Positions 1 to 5,850 are shown, counted from the first letter of the stretch. The stretch: DNA of 11,592 nucleotides from Bacillota bacterium (GCA_012799115.1 JAAZLY010000289.1:1-11592), one strand, 5' to 3'. Notes: generated by a model from the letters alone, not told the origin. Program-made: numbers and translations.

Positions 1-453
1 GACATGCTGGCCAAGATCCTGAAAGGCTCCCGAGACAAAAAAGTACTGGGTTATGGGTTGAACGCCTGCCCTGTCTACGGCTGTTTTCGCCAGCGTACAC
101 TGGCTGAGATCACGAAACTGATTGACTGGACCATTGATGCCCACTATCTTACCTGGGACTATCATGGACGTTTGCCTTTGATCGTCTTTACCTCAGAAGG
201 TTGGGACCACTACAAACCCATCTACGCCGAGGAACTCCATCAGTTGATTCTCCACACCACAGAGACGGAGGAGGTCTCGGCCTTAATCGACCGCTTGAGG
301 GAAACGAATCGGGAAGTCATCCTCCTTTTGCTTGAGAAGATGGCCGCTAGCAAGAATATCGGTGTTCTACGCTTCTTAGAGGAGTGGAAGTGGAACGAGG
401 TAAAGAAGGTACGATCCCACATCGATTGGACCATTGCGGAAATCAGGAATTAG
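1..453 (+). CDS. RQC-minor-type winged-helix DNA-binding protein, 5' end outside window
   Basis: The frame is open from the first base of the window and stops at 451-453, so about 150 C-terminal residues are visible and the true start lies upstream. An ATG at 4 exists but reads as internal, because the segment beginning LAKILKGSRDKKVL sits mid-protein in the family I recognise. That family, from memory, is the RQC-minor group: small stand-alone proteins related to the RecQ C-terminal winged-helix domain. Supporting segments are LAKILKGSRDKKVL, the CPVYG stretch, an IDWTID helix, GRLPLIVFTSEGW (a typical winged-helix wing) and a charged helical tail. The probable role is nucleic-acid binding in the cytoplasm; target and process are unknown. 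The next gene starts 17 bases after the stop on the same strand, so cotranscription is likely although the functions look unrelated. The family call rests on recalled sequence patterns, not on a search. Confidence 0.7.
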   Translation, partial: DMLAKILKGSRDKKVLGYGLNACPVYGCFRQRTLAEITKLIDWTIDAHYLTWDYHGRLPLIVFTSEGWDHYKPIYAEELHQLILHTTETEEVSALIDRLRETNREVILLLLEKMAASKNIGVLRFLEEWKWNEVKKVRSHIDWTIAEIRN

Positions 454-470
454 GAAAGGTTGACGACTCT

Positions 471-1397
471 ATGGACGTACAAAGTAGGAGTAGCTGGCCC
501 TACATAGCTTCAGCTACCGCGGCAGTGATTTTTGGTTTTTCCTTCTTATTCACAAAAGCGGCCTTAGACAGTCTGGATATGTTTCAGCTTCTCGGTTCCA
601 GATTTCTAGTTGCCGCCCTTTTCATGAGCGCTCTGAAACTTGCTAAGGTGATCAAAGTGGAGATTACCCATAACAAGCTGAAGGGCCTTCTCTCAGTGGC
701 TCTTTTCCAGCCCATTCTCTATTTCATTTTCGAGACAATCGGTGTGGAACGTACTTCCGCCTCAGAGTCAGGTATAGTAATTGCCCTGATCCCAGTGGTG
801 GTTGCAGCCTTATCTGTTTACATTTTGAAGGAGAAACTTTCCCTTTGGCAGTGGTTATCCATTTTACTCTCCGTGGTAGGTGTTATTCTGCTTACGCTGC
901 CTAGACTAGAAGGAGGCTCGGGTCAAGCCACTGGTATTCTAGCTCTACTCGGTGCGGTTTTAGCGGGTGCATTGTATCAAATCTTCTCCAAGAAGGCTTC
1001 CGCTCGATCGTCTCCCGTGGAGGTGACCTACATGATGATGTGGGTTGGCGCTCTTTTCTTCAACTCTATCGGAATCTGGCAATATGCAAGGGTAGGCCAG
1101 ATTCATTACTACTTTTCAGCTGTGCTGAGCTCGGATACGACCATTGCAATCGTATATCTGGGTATTCTCTCTTCAGTTGGTGCGTTTTTCTGTATGAACT
1201 ATGCCCTCTCCCGCCTCACCCCTTCTAAGTCAGCTGTCTTTATTAATGTAACACCGGTGGTCTCGATTCTGGCAGGATTCTTCTTTCGGGGTGAGAGCTT
1301 GGCCCCTGTTCAGCTACTCGGTGCCGCAGTCGTTCTCTTGGGAGTTTGGGGCGTCGGTGCTAGTGGTCAACCCAGAACTCGGAAGTCGCTAAACTGA
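471..1397 (+). CDS. DMT superfamily (EamA) transporter
   Basis: The predicted product is a 308-residue inner-membrane protein with about ten hydrophobic helices arranged as two EamA repeats. The first repeat begins near YIASATAAVIFGFSFLFTKA and the second near TGILALLGAVLAGALYQIF. Family hallmarks are FGFSFLFTK in helix 1, RF at the start of helix 2, the E(R)TSAS segment after helix 3, and a late SRLTPSKSAVFINVTPVV stretch. Such proteins export or exchange small metabolites such as amino acids, nucleosides or drugs; no substrate can be assigned here. I chose the ATG at 471, preceded by AGGAAAGG at 452-459. The frame is open further upstream to 384, but that would overlap the preceding gene by 70 bases and add a charged, non-family extension. 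It ends 105 bases before splB, probably in a separate unit. Confidence 0.85.
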   Translation: MDVQSRSSWPYIASATAAVIFGFSFLFTKAALDSLDMFQLLGSRFLVAALFMSALKLAKVIKVEITHNKLKGLLSVALFQPILYFIFETIGVERTSASESGIVIALIPVVVAALSVYILKEKLSLWQWLSILLSVVGVILLTLPRLEGGSGQATGILALLGAVLAGALYQIFSKKASARSSPVEVTYMMMWVGALFFNSIGIWQYARVGQIHYYFSAVLSSDTTIAIVYLGILSSVGAFFCMNYALSRLTPSKSAVFINVTPVVSILAGFFFRGESLAPVQLLGAAVVLLGVWGVGASGQPRTRKSLN

Positions 1398-1423
1398 TCG
1401 CGGACAGTCCCCAGTGCACTTGG

Positions 1424-1452
1424 GTATGCTCTGTGATCTTTGGGAAATACTA
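1424..1452 (+). promoter_or_regulatory. Candidate sigma-G (forespore) promoter of splB
   Basis: A GTATG element at 1424-1428 fits the sigma-G -35 consensus GHATR at all five positions. It is followed 17 bases later by AATACTA at 1446-1452, which fits the -10 consensus CATHHTA at all but the first base. Transcription would begin near 1459, about 44 bases before the splB ATG. In Bacillus subtilis splB is a sigma-G gene, so position and gene agree. No comparably good sigma-A pair was seen in the 105-base gap. A weak inverted repeat (CCCA/TGGG, about 1410-1424) lies just upstream and has no T-run, so it is not called a terminator. Confidence 0.5.
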
Positions 1453-1502
1453 GACGAAATCCGACCAAGGAGGGTGACCTTCACTGAGGACCAGGTGATT
1501 CT

Positions 1503-2522
1503 ATGAAGCGTTTCATTCCTGGGCGAGCCATCTTTGAACCAGCCGCCTTAGAATACCCCGTGGGAAAGAAGCTGTACAGTCATTTCCAAGAACTTGGTAT
1601 CGAGATTCAAACCACCCCGTCTCATAATCGGGTTACTGGGATTCCTGGCAAGACTCCGAAAGAAAAATATGTCCAAGCCAAGCAAAGCTTGGTCATTGGT
1701 GTCAGGCGAACCCTTAAGTTCTCCTCCTGCAAGCCTTCAGCCCATTACCAGTTGCCCCTCGCCACGAGCTGTCCGGGTTTCTGCGAATACTGCTATCTAC
1801 AGACAACCCTTGGACCTAAACCGGTGATCCGCGTCTATGTAAACATCGAGGAAATCCTTCAACAAGCCCAGCAGTACATTGATGAGCGGGCACCAAATAT
1901 CACCATTTTTGAAGGCGCCGCCACGTCAGACCCTGTCCCAACGGAATACCTAACAGGAGCCCTCCAACGCGCAATTGAGTTCTTTGCCCAAACCGAGCTT
2001 GGCCGCTTTCGTTTTGTAACCAAGTTCGCTGATATCGATTCTCTTCTGCAAGTTCCCCATCATAGGCACACAGAGATCCGTTTTTCCCTCAATACCCAGA
2101 CGATCATTGGTCAATATGAGAAGGGGACAGCGTCCCTAGAAGAACGTATTGAGGCTGCGAGAAAAACCTCTGAAGCCAAGTACCCCCTCGGTTTTCTGAT
2201 CGCTCCCATCATTACCTATGATAACTGGAAGGAAGAGTACAGGGAGGTCATCCAGGAACTAGCCAGCCAGGTCGCCACTGGATCGAACCCCAGCTTCGAG
2301 CTGATTACCCATCGCTTTACCAAGAAAGCCAAGTCAAACATCGAGCAGGTGTTTCCAAATAGTACACTCCCCATGGATGAAGAGGAGCGCCAGTACAAGT
2401 ATGGTCAATTTGGCTATGGGAAGTGGGTGTATCCCAAGGAGACCATGGCGGAAATCAAAGTTTTTTTCGAGGAGGAAATCGGCAAGGCCTTTCCTCGCTC
2501 CGAGATTAAGTATATTGTATGA
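1503..2522 (+). CDS. splB: Spore photoproduct lyase (radical SAM), Ala140 variant
   Basis: This 339-residue product matches Bacillus-type SplB along its whole length (LEYPxG, the SHN segment near 40, IPGK, LVIGVR, LKFxSxKPSA). SplB repairs the UV lesion 5-thyminyl-5,6-dihydrothymine during spore germination. It uses a 4Fe-4S cluster and S-adenosylmethionine to remove a hydrogen from the lesion. The cluster cysteines are C90, C94 and C97 in CPGFCEYC, and the flanking tyrosines Y96 and Y98, implicated in catalysis, are present. The residue that donates hydrogen in Bacillus-type enzymes (C141 in B. subtilis, C140 in Geobacillus numbering) is alanine here: FEGAATSD, codon GCC at 1920-1922. A cysteine instead occurs at 76 (LKFSSCKPSA), where the recalled B. 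subtilis sequence has serine. The ATG at 1503 is forced by an in-frame stop at 1485-1487; GAGGA at 1486-1490 is the nearest ribosome site. No splA is seen upstream. Confidence 0.95.
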   Translation: MKRFIPGRAIFEPAALEYPVGKKLYSHFQELGIEIQTTPSHNRVTGIPGKTPKEKYVQAKQSLVIGVRRTLKFSSCKPSAHYQLPLATSCPGFCEYCYLQTTLGPKPVIRVYVNIEEILQQAQQYIDERAPNITIFEGAATSDPVPTEYLTGALQRAIEFFAQTELGRFRFVTKFADIDSLLQVPHHRHTEIRFSLNTQTIIGQYEKGTASLEERIEAARKTSEAKYPLGFLIAPIITYDNWKEEYREVIQELASQVATGSNPSFELITHRFTKKAKSNIEQVFPNSTLPMDEEERQYKYGQFGYGKWVYPKETMAEIKVFFEEEIGKAFPRSEIKYIV

Positions 2523-2576
2523 GACATGAGGCAGGCTTAAGTGGGGTTCATTCCTAAGGTTTCATGATGAAAGTGA

Positions 2577-2621
2577 AAAGAGGCCGTTCGTCTGGAGTTT
2601 CCAGGAAGAAACAGCCTCTTT
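2577..2621. terminator. Stem-loop between splB and the convergent LysM unit
   Basis: Outer arms AAAGAGGC (2577-2584) and GCCTCTTT (2614-2621) are perfectly complementary. Inside them a second short helix, CTGGA paired with TCCAG, makes one long interrupted hairpin. A short T-run follows on each strand (CTCTTT on plus, CTCTTTTC on minus), so it could end splB transcription and also stop the minus-strand unit whose last gene ends at 2664. The T-runs are short, so efficiency is uncertain. Confidence 0.6.
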
Positions 2622-2639
2622 ACACCAAATCGGGTGGCA

Positions 2640-2665
2640 AAATGGGTCTGTCCCGAGGGCGATTT
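2640..2665. repeat. REP-like palindromic element, copy 1
   Basis: This element has the core GGGTCTGTCCCG at 2644-2655, in which GGG and CCC can pair around TCTGT. Outer arms AAAT (2640-2643) and ATTT (2662-2665) flank the core. The identical 12-base core, with similar flanks, recurs at 5770-5781. It lies in the convergent gap and its right end touches the stop codon of the 67-residue gene. The form resembles REP-type intergenic repeats, but no REP-associated transposase is present in the window. Confidence 0.5.
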
Positions 2666-2867
2666 AGCCCAGTAGGCGGACGAAACAGACTTGGGAGCAT
2701 TGAATGACCGTAAGCTCGAGCTTGTAACCTTCTTCTTCGACTTCTAGGAACGTCTCACCAAAGGCGCGGAGAATGCCCTTGACTTCTCCACACTTTGTTT
2801 GCACCACGACCCGTCGATCCAAGAACATGGCCAATCCTTCTGGACATAAGCAACAATTACGCGCCAT
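2664..2867 (-). CDS. 67-residue six-cysteine protein, paralogue of the upstream C-terminal domain
   Basis: This small protein has cysteines at 5, 6, 8, 26, 57 and 61 and a mostly beta-strand pattern (RRVVVQTKCGEVKGILRAFG). It is an unmistakable copy of residues 87-145 of the LysM protein just upstream: NCCxCP, FLxRxVxV, CGxxxG, a central strand, QxxxxCFVR. All six cysteines align, with 18 residues between the third and fourth and 4 between the last two in both copies. The fold may be a small Sm-like or SH3-like barrel; that is a guess from strand spacing. The ATG at 2867 was chosen because AGGGGGA lies 7 bases upstream and because homology begins there; the longer open frame to 2966 lies inside the neighbour. 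The start overlaps the upstream stop by 11 bases, implying translational coupling. Function is unknown; a disulphide-linked spore-surface role is suggested by the partner. There is no signal peptide. Confidence 0.75.
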   Translation of the reverse strand: MARNCCLCPEGLAMFLDRRVVVQTKCGEVKGILRAFGETFLEVEEEGYKLELTVIQCSQVCFVRLLG

Positions 2868-3324
2868 TGGTATTCCCCCTATGTCTTTGGATACGAACAA
2901 AGCAGATTTCTTGGCACATAACTGTGGTCGTAGTCTTGCGATCTTGCAGGATAATGGAGTGATCACCTACAAAGGTCAATTCTCCAGTGAGAGTCCCGCA
3001 AGATGTAACAACTTCGACAGTGCGACCCAAGAAATCTCCTAGGGTGATGGGGCAAGGGCAACAGTTATCCCTTGGTGGTGGGGGTGGCGGAGGTGGCGGT
3101 GGCGGCGGGGGATGCGTTCCCTTCAGGGGTACACACAAAATATCCCCAGGAAAGATTAACTTGGGATTGGTAATGTGCGGATTGGCGGCGATTAATGCAT
3201 CCAGTGACACACCGAAGCGTTGGGCAATCGAGAACATGGAATCGCCCTTCTGGACGGTATAGCGACCTAGAAATCCTGGTGGACAGCTCTTTGGTACTCG
3301 TGGACCACTTTGGCTACCATACAT
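2857..3324 (-). CDS. LysM protein with 13-proline linker and six-cysteine C-terminal domain
   Basis: The product has 155 residues in three parts. Residues 21-66 form a LysM domain (RYTVQKGDSMFSIAQRFGVS ... NPKLIFPGDILCVP), which binds peptidoglycan-type glycans. Residues 72-84 are thirteen consecutive prolines. Residues 87-145 form a compact domain with cysteines at 88, 89, 91, 109, 137 and 141. There is no signal peptide or membrane helix, so it is made in the cytoplasm. In a sporulator this fits a mother-cell protein that binds cortex or coat layers, as in SafA-like LysM coat proteins. That role is inference. The ATG at 3324 is preceded by GGGAGGAG about 8 bases upstream. It forms an overlapping two-gene unit with the 67-residue paralogue. 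I do not recognise a named gene. Confidence 0.85.
   Translation of the reverse strand: MYGSQSGPRVPKSCPPGFLGRYTVQKGDSMFSIAQRFGVSLDALIAANPHITNPKLIFPGDILCVPLKGTHPPPPPPPPPPPPPRDNCCPCPITLGDFLGRTVEVVTSCGTLTGELTFVGDHSIILQDRKTTTTVMCQEICFVRIQRHRGNTNGA
3073..3111 (-). repeat. CCN triplet tract encoding 13 prolines
   Basis: Thirteen uninterrupted proline codons in the LysM gene use all four CCN codons in mixed order. The plus strand is therefore almost pure G with T and A interruptions. The tract separates the glycan-binding domain from the cysteine-rich domain and would form a stiff polyproline-II spacer. The codon mixture shows it is not a freshly expanded perfect microsatellite. Confidence 0.9.
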
Positions 3325-3348
3325 GGAGGTTCTCCTCCCTCTTCTTGA

Positions 3349-3376
3349 AATATATGCACTACAGCATATGATTCAA
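3349..3376 (-). promoter_or_regulatory. Weak sigma-A-like promoter candidate for the LysM unit
   Basis: Reading the minus strand, TTGAAT (3376-3371) is followed 16 bases later by TATATT (3354-3349), four and five matches to the vegetative -35 and -10 consensus. The start site would fall near 3342, just before the ribosome site of the LysM gene. The CATATATT overlapping the -10 also resembles a sporulation sigma -10, but no convincing sigma-E or sigma-K -35 was found at the right distance. Confidence 0.3.
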
Positions 3377-3385
3377 GTGGCCTTA

Positions 3386-3399
3386 GGGTACTAGTACCC
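3386..3399. promoter_or_regulatory. Perfect 14-base palindrome between cutC and the LysM unit
   Basis: GGGTACTAGTACCC is its own reverse complement. Outside it, CC (3381-3382) can pair with GG (3403-3404) across wobbles and one mismatch. It lies 10 bases upstream of the candidate -35 of the LysM unit and 62 bases past the cutC stop. There is no T-run, so an operator is more likely than a terminator. The binding protein is unknown. Confidence 0.35.
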
Positions 3400-3460
3400 A
3401 GGGGCTATAGTGGAGGAAATTACCGTGATCGGTGGGAAGAATGCACCAGAACAGCCCTCC

Positions 3461-4210
3461 CTAGTTTTCTCGTCTCTTGACAGCCTCCACAATTCTCCTT
3501 GTCTCCTCCAGATCGATTCGAATCCGAGTGGTTTCATCGTAATCATCATTACCCATCACGATATTGGCACCACGCTCCATAGAGGACGTAACTATTTCCA
3601 CATTCCGCGTGTGAACTTCCCTAACACCCAGATCCAAGAGTTGCTCCACATTCTCGCTTGTGATCTCCACTGCGGGCATAATGCTCAGTTTAGAGCCCAC
3701 AGCTTTTTGAATACCTGCTAGGAGTTCCAAACCTTCCACAGCTCTAGGCTTCTGGCCCGACGTCAGGAGTCGATCGACACCGAGCTTTACCAACTCCTCC
3801 ACGAACCTGTGCGGATCAGGCGTTACATCAAAGGCCCGGTGGCAAGTGACTTCCAGTCCATGCTCCTTGGCTACAGCTATCAGACGGCCCATAGCTTTAA
3901 GATCCAAATGACCAGAGTTGGTAAGAACCCCAAAGACTACAGCCTTTGCTCCAGCCCGGGCCGCCATGCGAATATCTCTCTCCATGATGTCCAGTTCCTC
4001 TGAACTATAGACAAAGTCTCCGCCCCTTGGACGAATCATCACGGCCACGTCGATACCGACAACCTCTACCACATAGTCAATCAATCCATAACTTGGCGTA
4101 GTACCGCCTGCATCGGGATCGGCGCATAGCTCAACCCGGTGGGCTCCAGCCTTTTTTGCTGCGATAACATCCTCAATTGTAAACGTACAAACCTCTACAG
4201 TATACTTCAC
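3461..4210 (-). CDS. cutC: CutC-family TIM-barrel protein
   Basis: This 249-residue protein carries the CutC family blocks in order: VEVCTFTIEDVIAAKKAGAH near 5-24, RVELCADPDAGGTTPSYG (25-42), MIRPRGGDFVYSS (58-70), CHRAFD (123-128), LTSG (149-152) and a histidine at 200. Family members were first tied to copper tolerance in E. coli, but that role is disputed and many lie in carbohydrate clusters, as here. The site where the family usually has a GGG-type loop reads PAVEI (179-183), which could alter ligand binding. Translation begins at GTG 4210 with AAGGAG 7 bases upstream. The GTG overlaps the TGA of the M81 gene as GTGA, so the two are translationally coupled. Location is cytoplasmic. I infer an enzymatic role on the same compound as the M81 protein rather than copper handling. 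Confidence 0.88.
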   Translation of the reverse strand: MKYTVEVCTFTIEDVIAAKKAGAHRVELCADPDAGGTTPSYGLIDYVVEVVGIDVAVMIRPRGGDFVYSSEELDIMERDIRMAARAGAKAVVFGVLTNSGHLDLKAMGRLIAVAKEHGLEVTCHRAFDVTPDPHRFVEELVKLGVDRLLTSGQKPRAVEGLELLAGIQKAVGSKLSIMPAVEITSENVEQLLDLGVREVHTRNVEIVTSSMERGANIVMGNDDYDETTRIRIDLEETRRIVEAVKRREN

Positions 4211-5688
4211 ACTCTTTCTCCTTTCTCGTATCGTGTTGGGAAAATATACTCCCTGGGATCATAATTGAAACCCTGATCCAGGGGATGTATAGGTCGCCCG
4301 ATCTTGTTATAATCCAATGCTGCAAAATCTTGGTTCGTAAAACCTGGGGTTAGGGCTAACAAGCCATAGCTCGCAATAGCCTCATACTTGGGATCCAAAT
4401 AGCCGCTCTTGAGGACTAAAATTCGGTACTCCTTTGGCTTAAGACCCAAGGTTTCCAGATCCTTGGGATCAAGCATCATGACTCGATCGTTGCTGATGAC
4501 AACATCAATTCCATCCACCCGAATCGCCACAGCTGGCATGGAACCAAGTTTGCCCACGGATTTAAGTGTGGCTGTGACGGTAATTCCAGGTGCATCAGAC
4601 TTGGTGCTAAGCTTGCCAAGGGTCAGGGTAAAGGTGGAACCGGGCTTGTGCGTTGTGCAGTGCTCATAGGCTTTTTGATCCGCGATCGCACCAAATAAGG
4701 AGTTTCCAACCTTTTGCTGCAGCATCACCTGAAGTGGATAGACAATATTCTGGCTTCCACCCGCCCCAGGATTATCTCCGCAATCTGCGATACAGACAGG
4801 CCCCGTTCTTGCACCTAAGGCTACCTCTAAAGACTTCTCAAAGGGATATGCTTCGGTAGTAAACGTAAACTGATCGAGCTTACTCCACAGTTCCTCTGCC
4901 AGCCCTAGCGCCTTTTTTTGCGCCAGGTCTGGATCGCCCTTTGTCACAACTAAGGCACTTCCCTGATTGTAGCTGACATCAACCCAGGGGAAACCCAAAA
5001 GAAGGGAGGAAGAGAGCACATTAGGCTCCCGGTCCAGCTCTTCCATCCGCTTGATTAAGGAGGTCATAGGTGGCTTAGCCGATTCGGACATTTCGCCAGA
5101 GACTAAGAGGGGAAGTCCCACAGCGCAAGTTGTCAGCCGGTAACCTCTTTTCAGGGAGTCCATTAAGAGCTTGGCGGCCCTTTCGCCCGTTTCCATGGTA
5201 TCTATGTGGGGGGCGGTGCGAAAACCCACGAACGCATCTGCCTTTTCCATCATTGTGCCGGTAATGGTGGCATGCATATCAAGGGAGGTGACAATGGGAA
5301 CCTTTTCTCCCGCAACGGCCCTCACTTCTGTAAGTAGATCCCCCTCGGCGTCCCCAATTCCCTCTACGGCCATACTGCCATGGAGATGCAGGCAGACTCC
5401 ATCAACACCTTCGAACTTGCTCAATTCCGCCAAGAATCCCTTCTTCATGGCTTGGTACGCCTCTAGAGAAACGAGACCTCCAGGCGTAGCACGGGCGTAG
5501 ATGGTAGGAAGGGTCTCTGCTCCATACTCTTGGATGATCCTATAGATACCTTGCAGGGGAGAACGCCCTCCCCTGGCCAGGAAAGAGAGGACATCGTCCC
5601 CGTAGATTGGAGAAAAATCAGTGAGTGTCATGCATTTTGGATTAAAGGAATTAGACTCATGGGAAAGGCTTCCGATCACGATTCTCAT
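4207..5688 (-). CDS. M81 (MlrC-like) metallohydrolase
   Basis: The 493-residue product has the length and motifs of the M81/MlrC family: SHESNSF near 9-15, the CLHLHGSMAVEG region (99-110), LDMHATI (136-142) with D137 and H139, APHIDTMETGERA (159-171), and a CGDNPGAGG segment in the C-terminal half. Family members are zinc-dependent; MlrC, the founding example, takes part in microcystin peptide breakdown, while most relatives have unknown substrates and sit beside transporters. The family usually has LDxHAN where this protein has LDMHAT, a small difference next to the metal site. The ATG at 5688 was chosen because the family N-terminus MRIVIG begins there; the frame is open to 5901, but that 71-residue extension covers the divergent promoter region. 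A weak AAAGGGA lies about 12 bases upstream. It is the first gene of a two-gene unit with cutC and diverges from the sugar operon. There is no signal peptide. Confidence 0.88.
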   Translation of the reverse strand: MRIVIGSLSHESNSFNPKCMTLTDFSPIYGDDVLSFLARGGRSPLQGIYRIIQEYGAETLPTIYARATPGGLVSLEAYQAMKKGFLAELSKFEGVDGVCLHLHGSMAVEGIGDAEGDLLTEVRAVAGEKVPIVTSLDMHATITGTMMEKADAFVGFRTAPHIDTMETGERAAKLLMDSLKRGYRLTTCAVGLPLLVSGEMSESAKPPMTSLIKRMEELDREPNVLSSSLLLGFPWVDVSYNQGSALVVTKGDPDLAQKKALGLAEELWSKLDQFTFTTEAYPFEKSLEVALGARTGPVCIADCGDNPGAGGSQNIVYPLQVMLQQKVGNSLFGAIADQKAYEHCTTHKPGSTFTLTLGKLSTKSDAPGITVTATLKSVGKLGSMPAVAIRVDGIDVVISNDRVMMLDPKDLETLGLKPKEYRILVLKSGYLDPKYEAIASYGLLALTPGFTNQDFAALDYNKIGRPIHPLDQGFNYDPREYIFPTRYEKGERV

Positions 5689-5762
5689 GCTAGAATCACG
5701 TCCCTTTCTGTGCTTATGACGTACTTCGCCAAGTTGGTCAGAAAGCCTGGAAAGGGAGGTGG

Positions 5763-5789
5763 AAATGTGGGGTCTGTCCCGCGCAATTT
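5763..5789. repeat. REP-like palindromic element, copy 2
   Basis: The core GGGTCTGTCCCG (5770-5781) is identical to that at 2644-2655. Outer arms can be extended to GGAAAT (5761-5766) and ATTTCC (5786-5791), giving an interrupted hairpin. On the plus strand a run of eight A follows, and the matching T-run precedes the hairpin on the minus strand, so this is not a factor-independent terminator in either direction. It lies in the leader of the M81 gene, between the two divergent units. Confidence 0.5.
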
Positions 5790-5816
5790 CCAAAAAAAAG
5801 TTATGAAATAGAGAAG

Positions 5817-5850
5817 GATAATTAGTTCGGTAGCCGAATAAACAAACTAA
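5817..5850 (+). promoter_or_regulatory. XylR-like ROK operator overlapping a -10 element
   Basis: Outer inverted arms TTAGTT (5822-5827) and AACTAA (5845-5850) enclose an inner inverted repeat TTCGG (5826-5830) / CCGAA (5834-5838). On the minus strand the right half reads TTAGTTTGTTTA, which equals the half-site of the known Bacillus XylR operator as I recall it; spacing between the arms is 17 here rather than about 13. A GATAAT -10-like hexamer (5817-5822) overlaps the left arm, though its -35 is poor (A-rich at 5794-5799). The site lies 23 bases before the start of the ROK gene, so autoregulation by that protein is the simplest reading. It could also affect the M81 unit, whose gene begins 134 bases away. 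Confidence 0.5.

Noticed and set aside
1402..1411. GGACAGTCCC as a third copy of the REP-like repeat
   Set aside because: It differs from the core and lacks the AAAT/ATTT arms, so it may be chance.
2868..2966. Longer start for the 67-residue six-cysteine protein
   Set aside because: The added 33 residues lie inside the LysM gene in another frame, have no homology to the paralogue, and a good ribosome site precedes the ATG at 2867.
2987..3262. Plus-strand open frame with a glycine run
   Set aside because: It is the antisense image of the proline tract of the LysM gene; the minus-strand reading has recognisable domains.
5761..5800. Hairpin beside an eight-base A/T run as a terminator
   Set aside because: On the plus strand the run is A, and on the minus strand the T-run comes before the hairpin, so neither direction fits a terminator.
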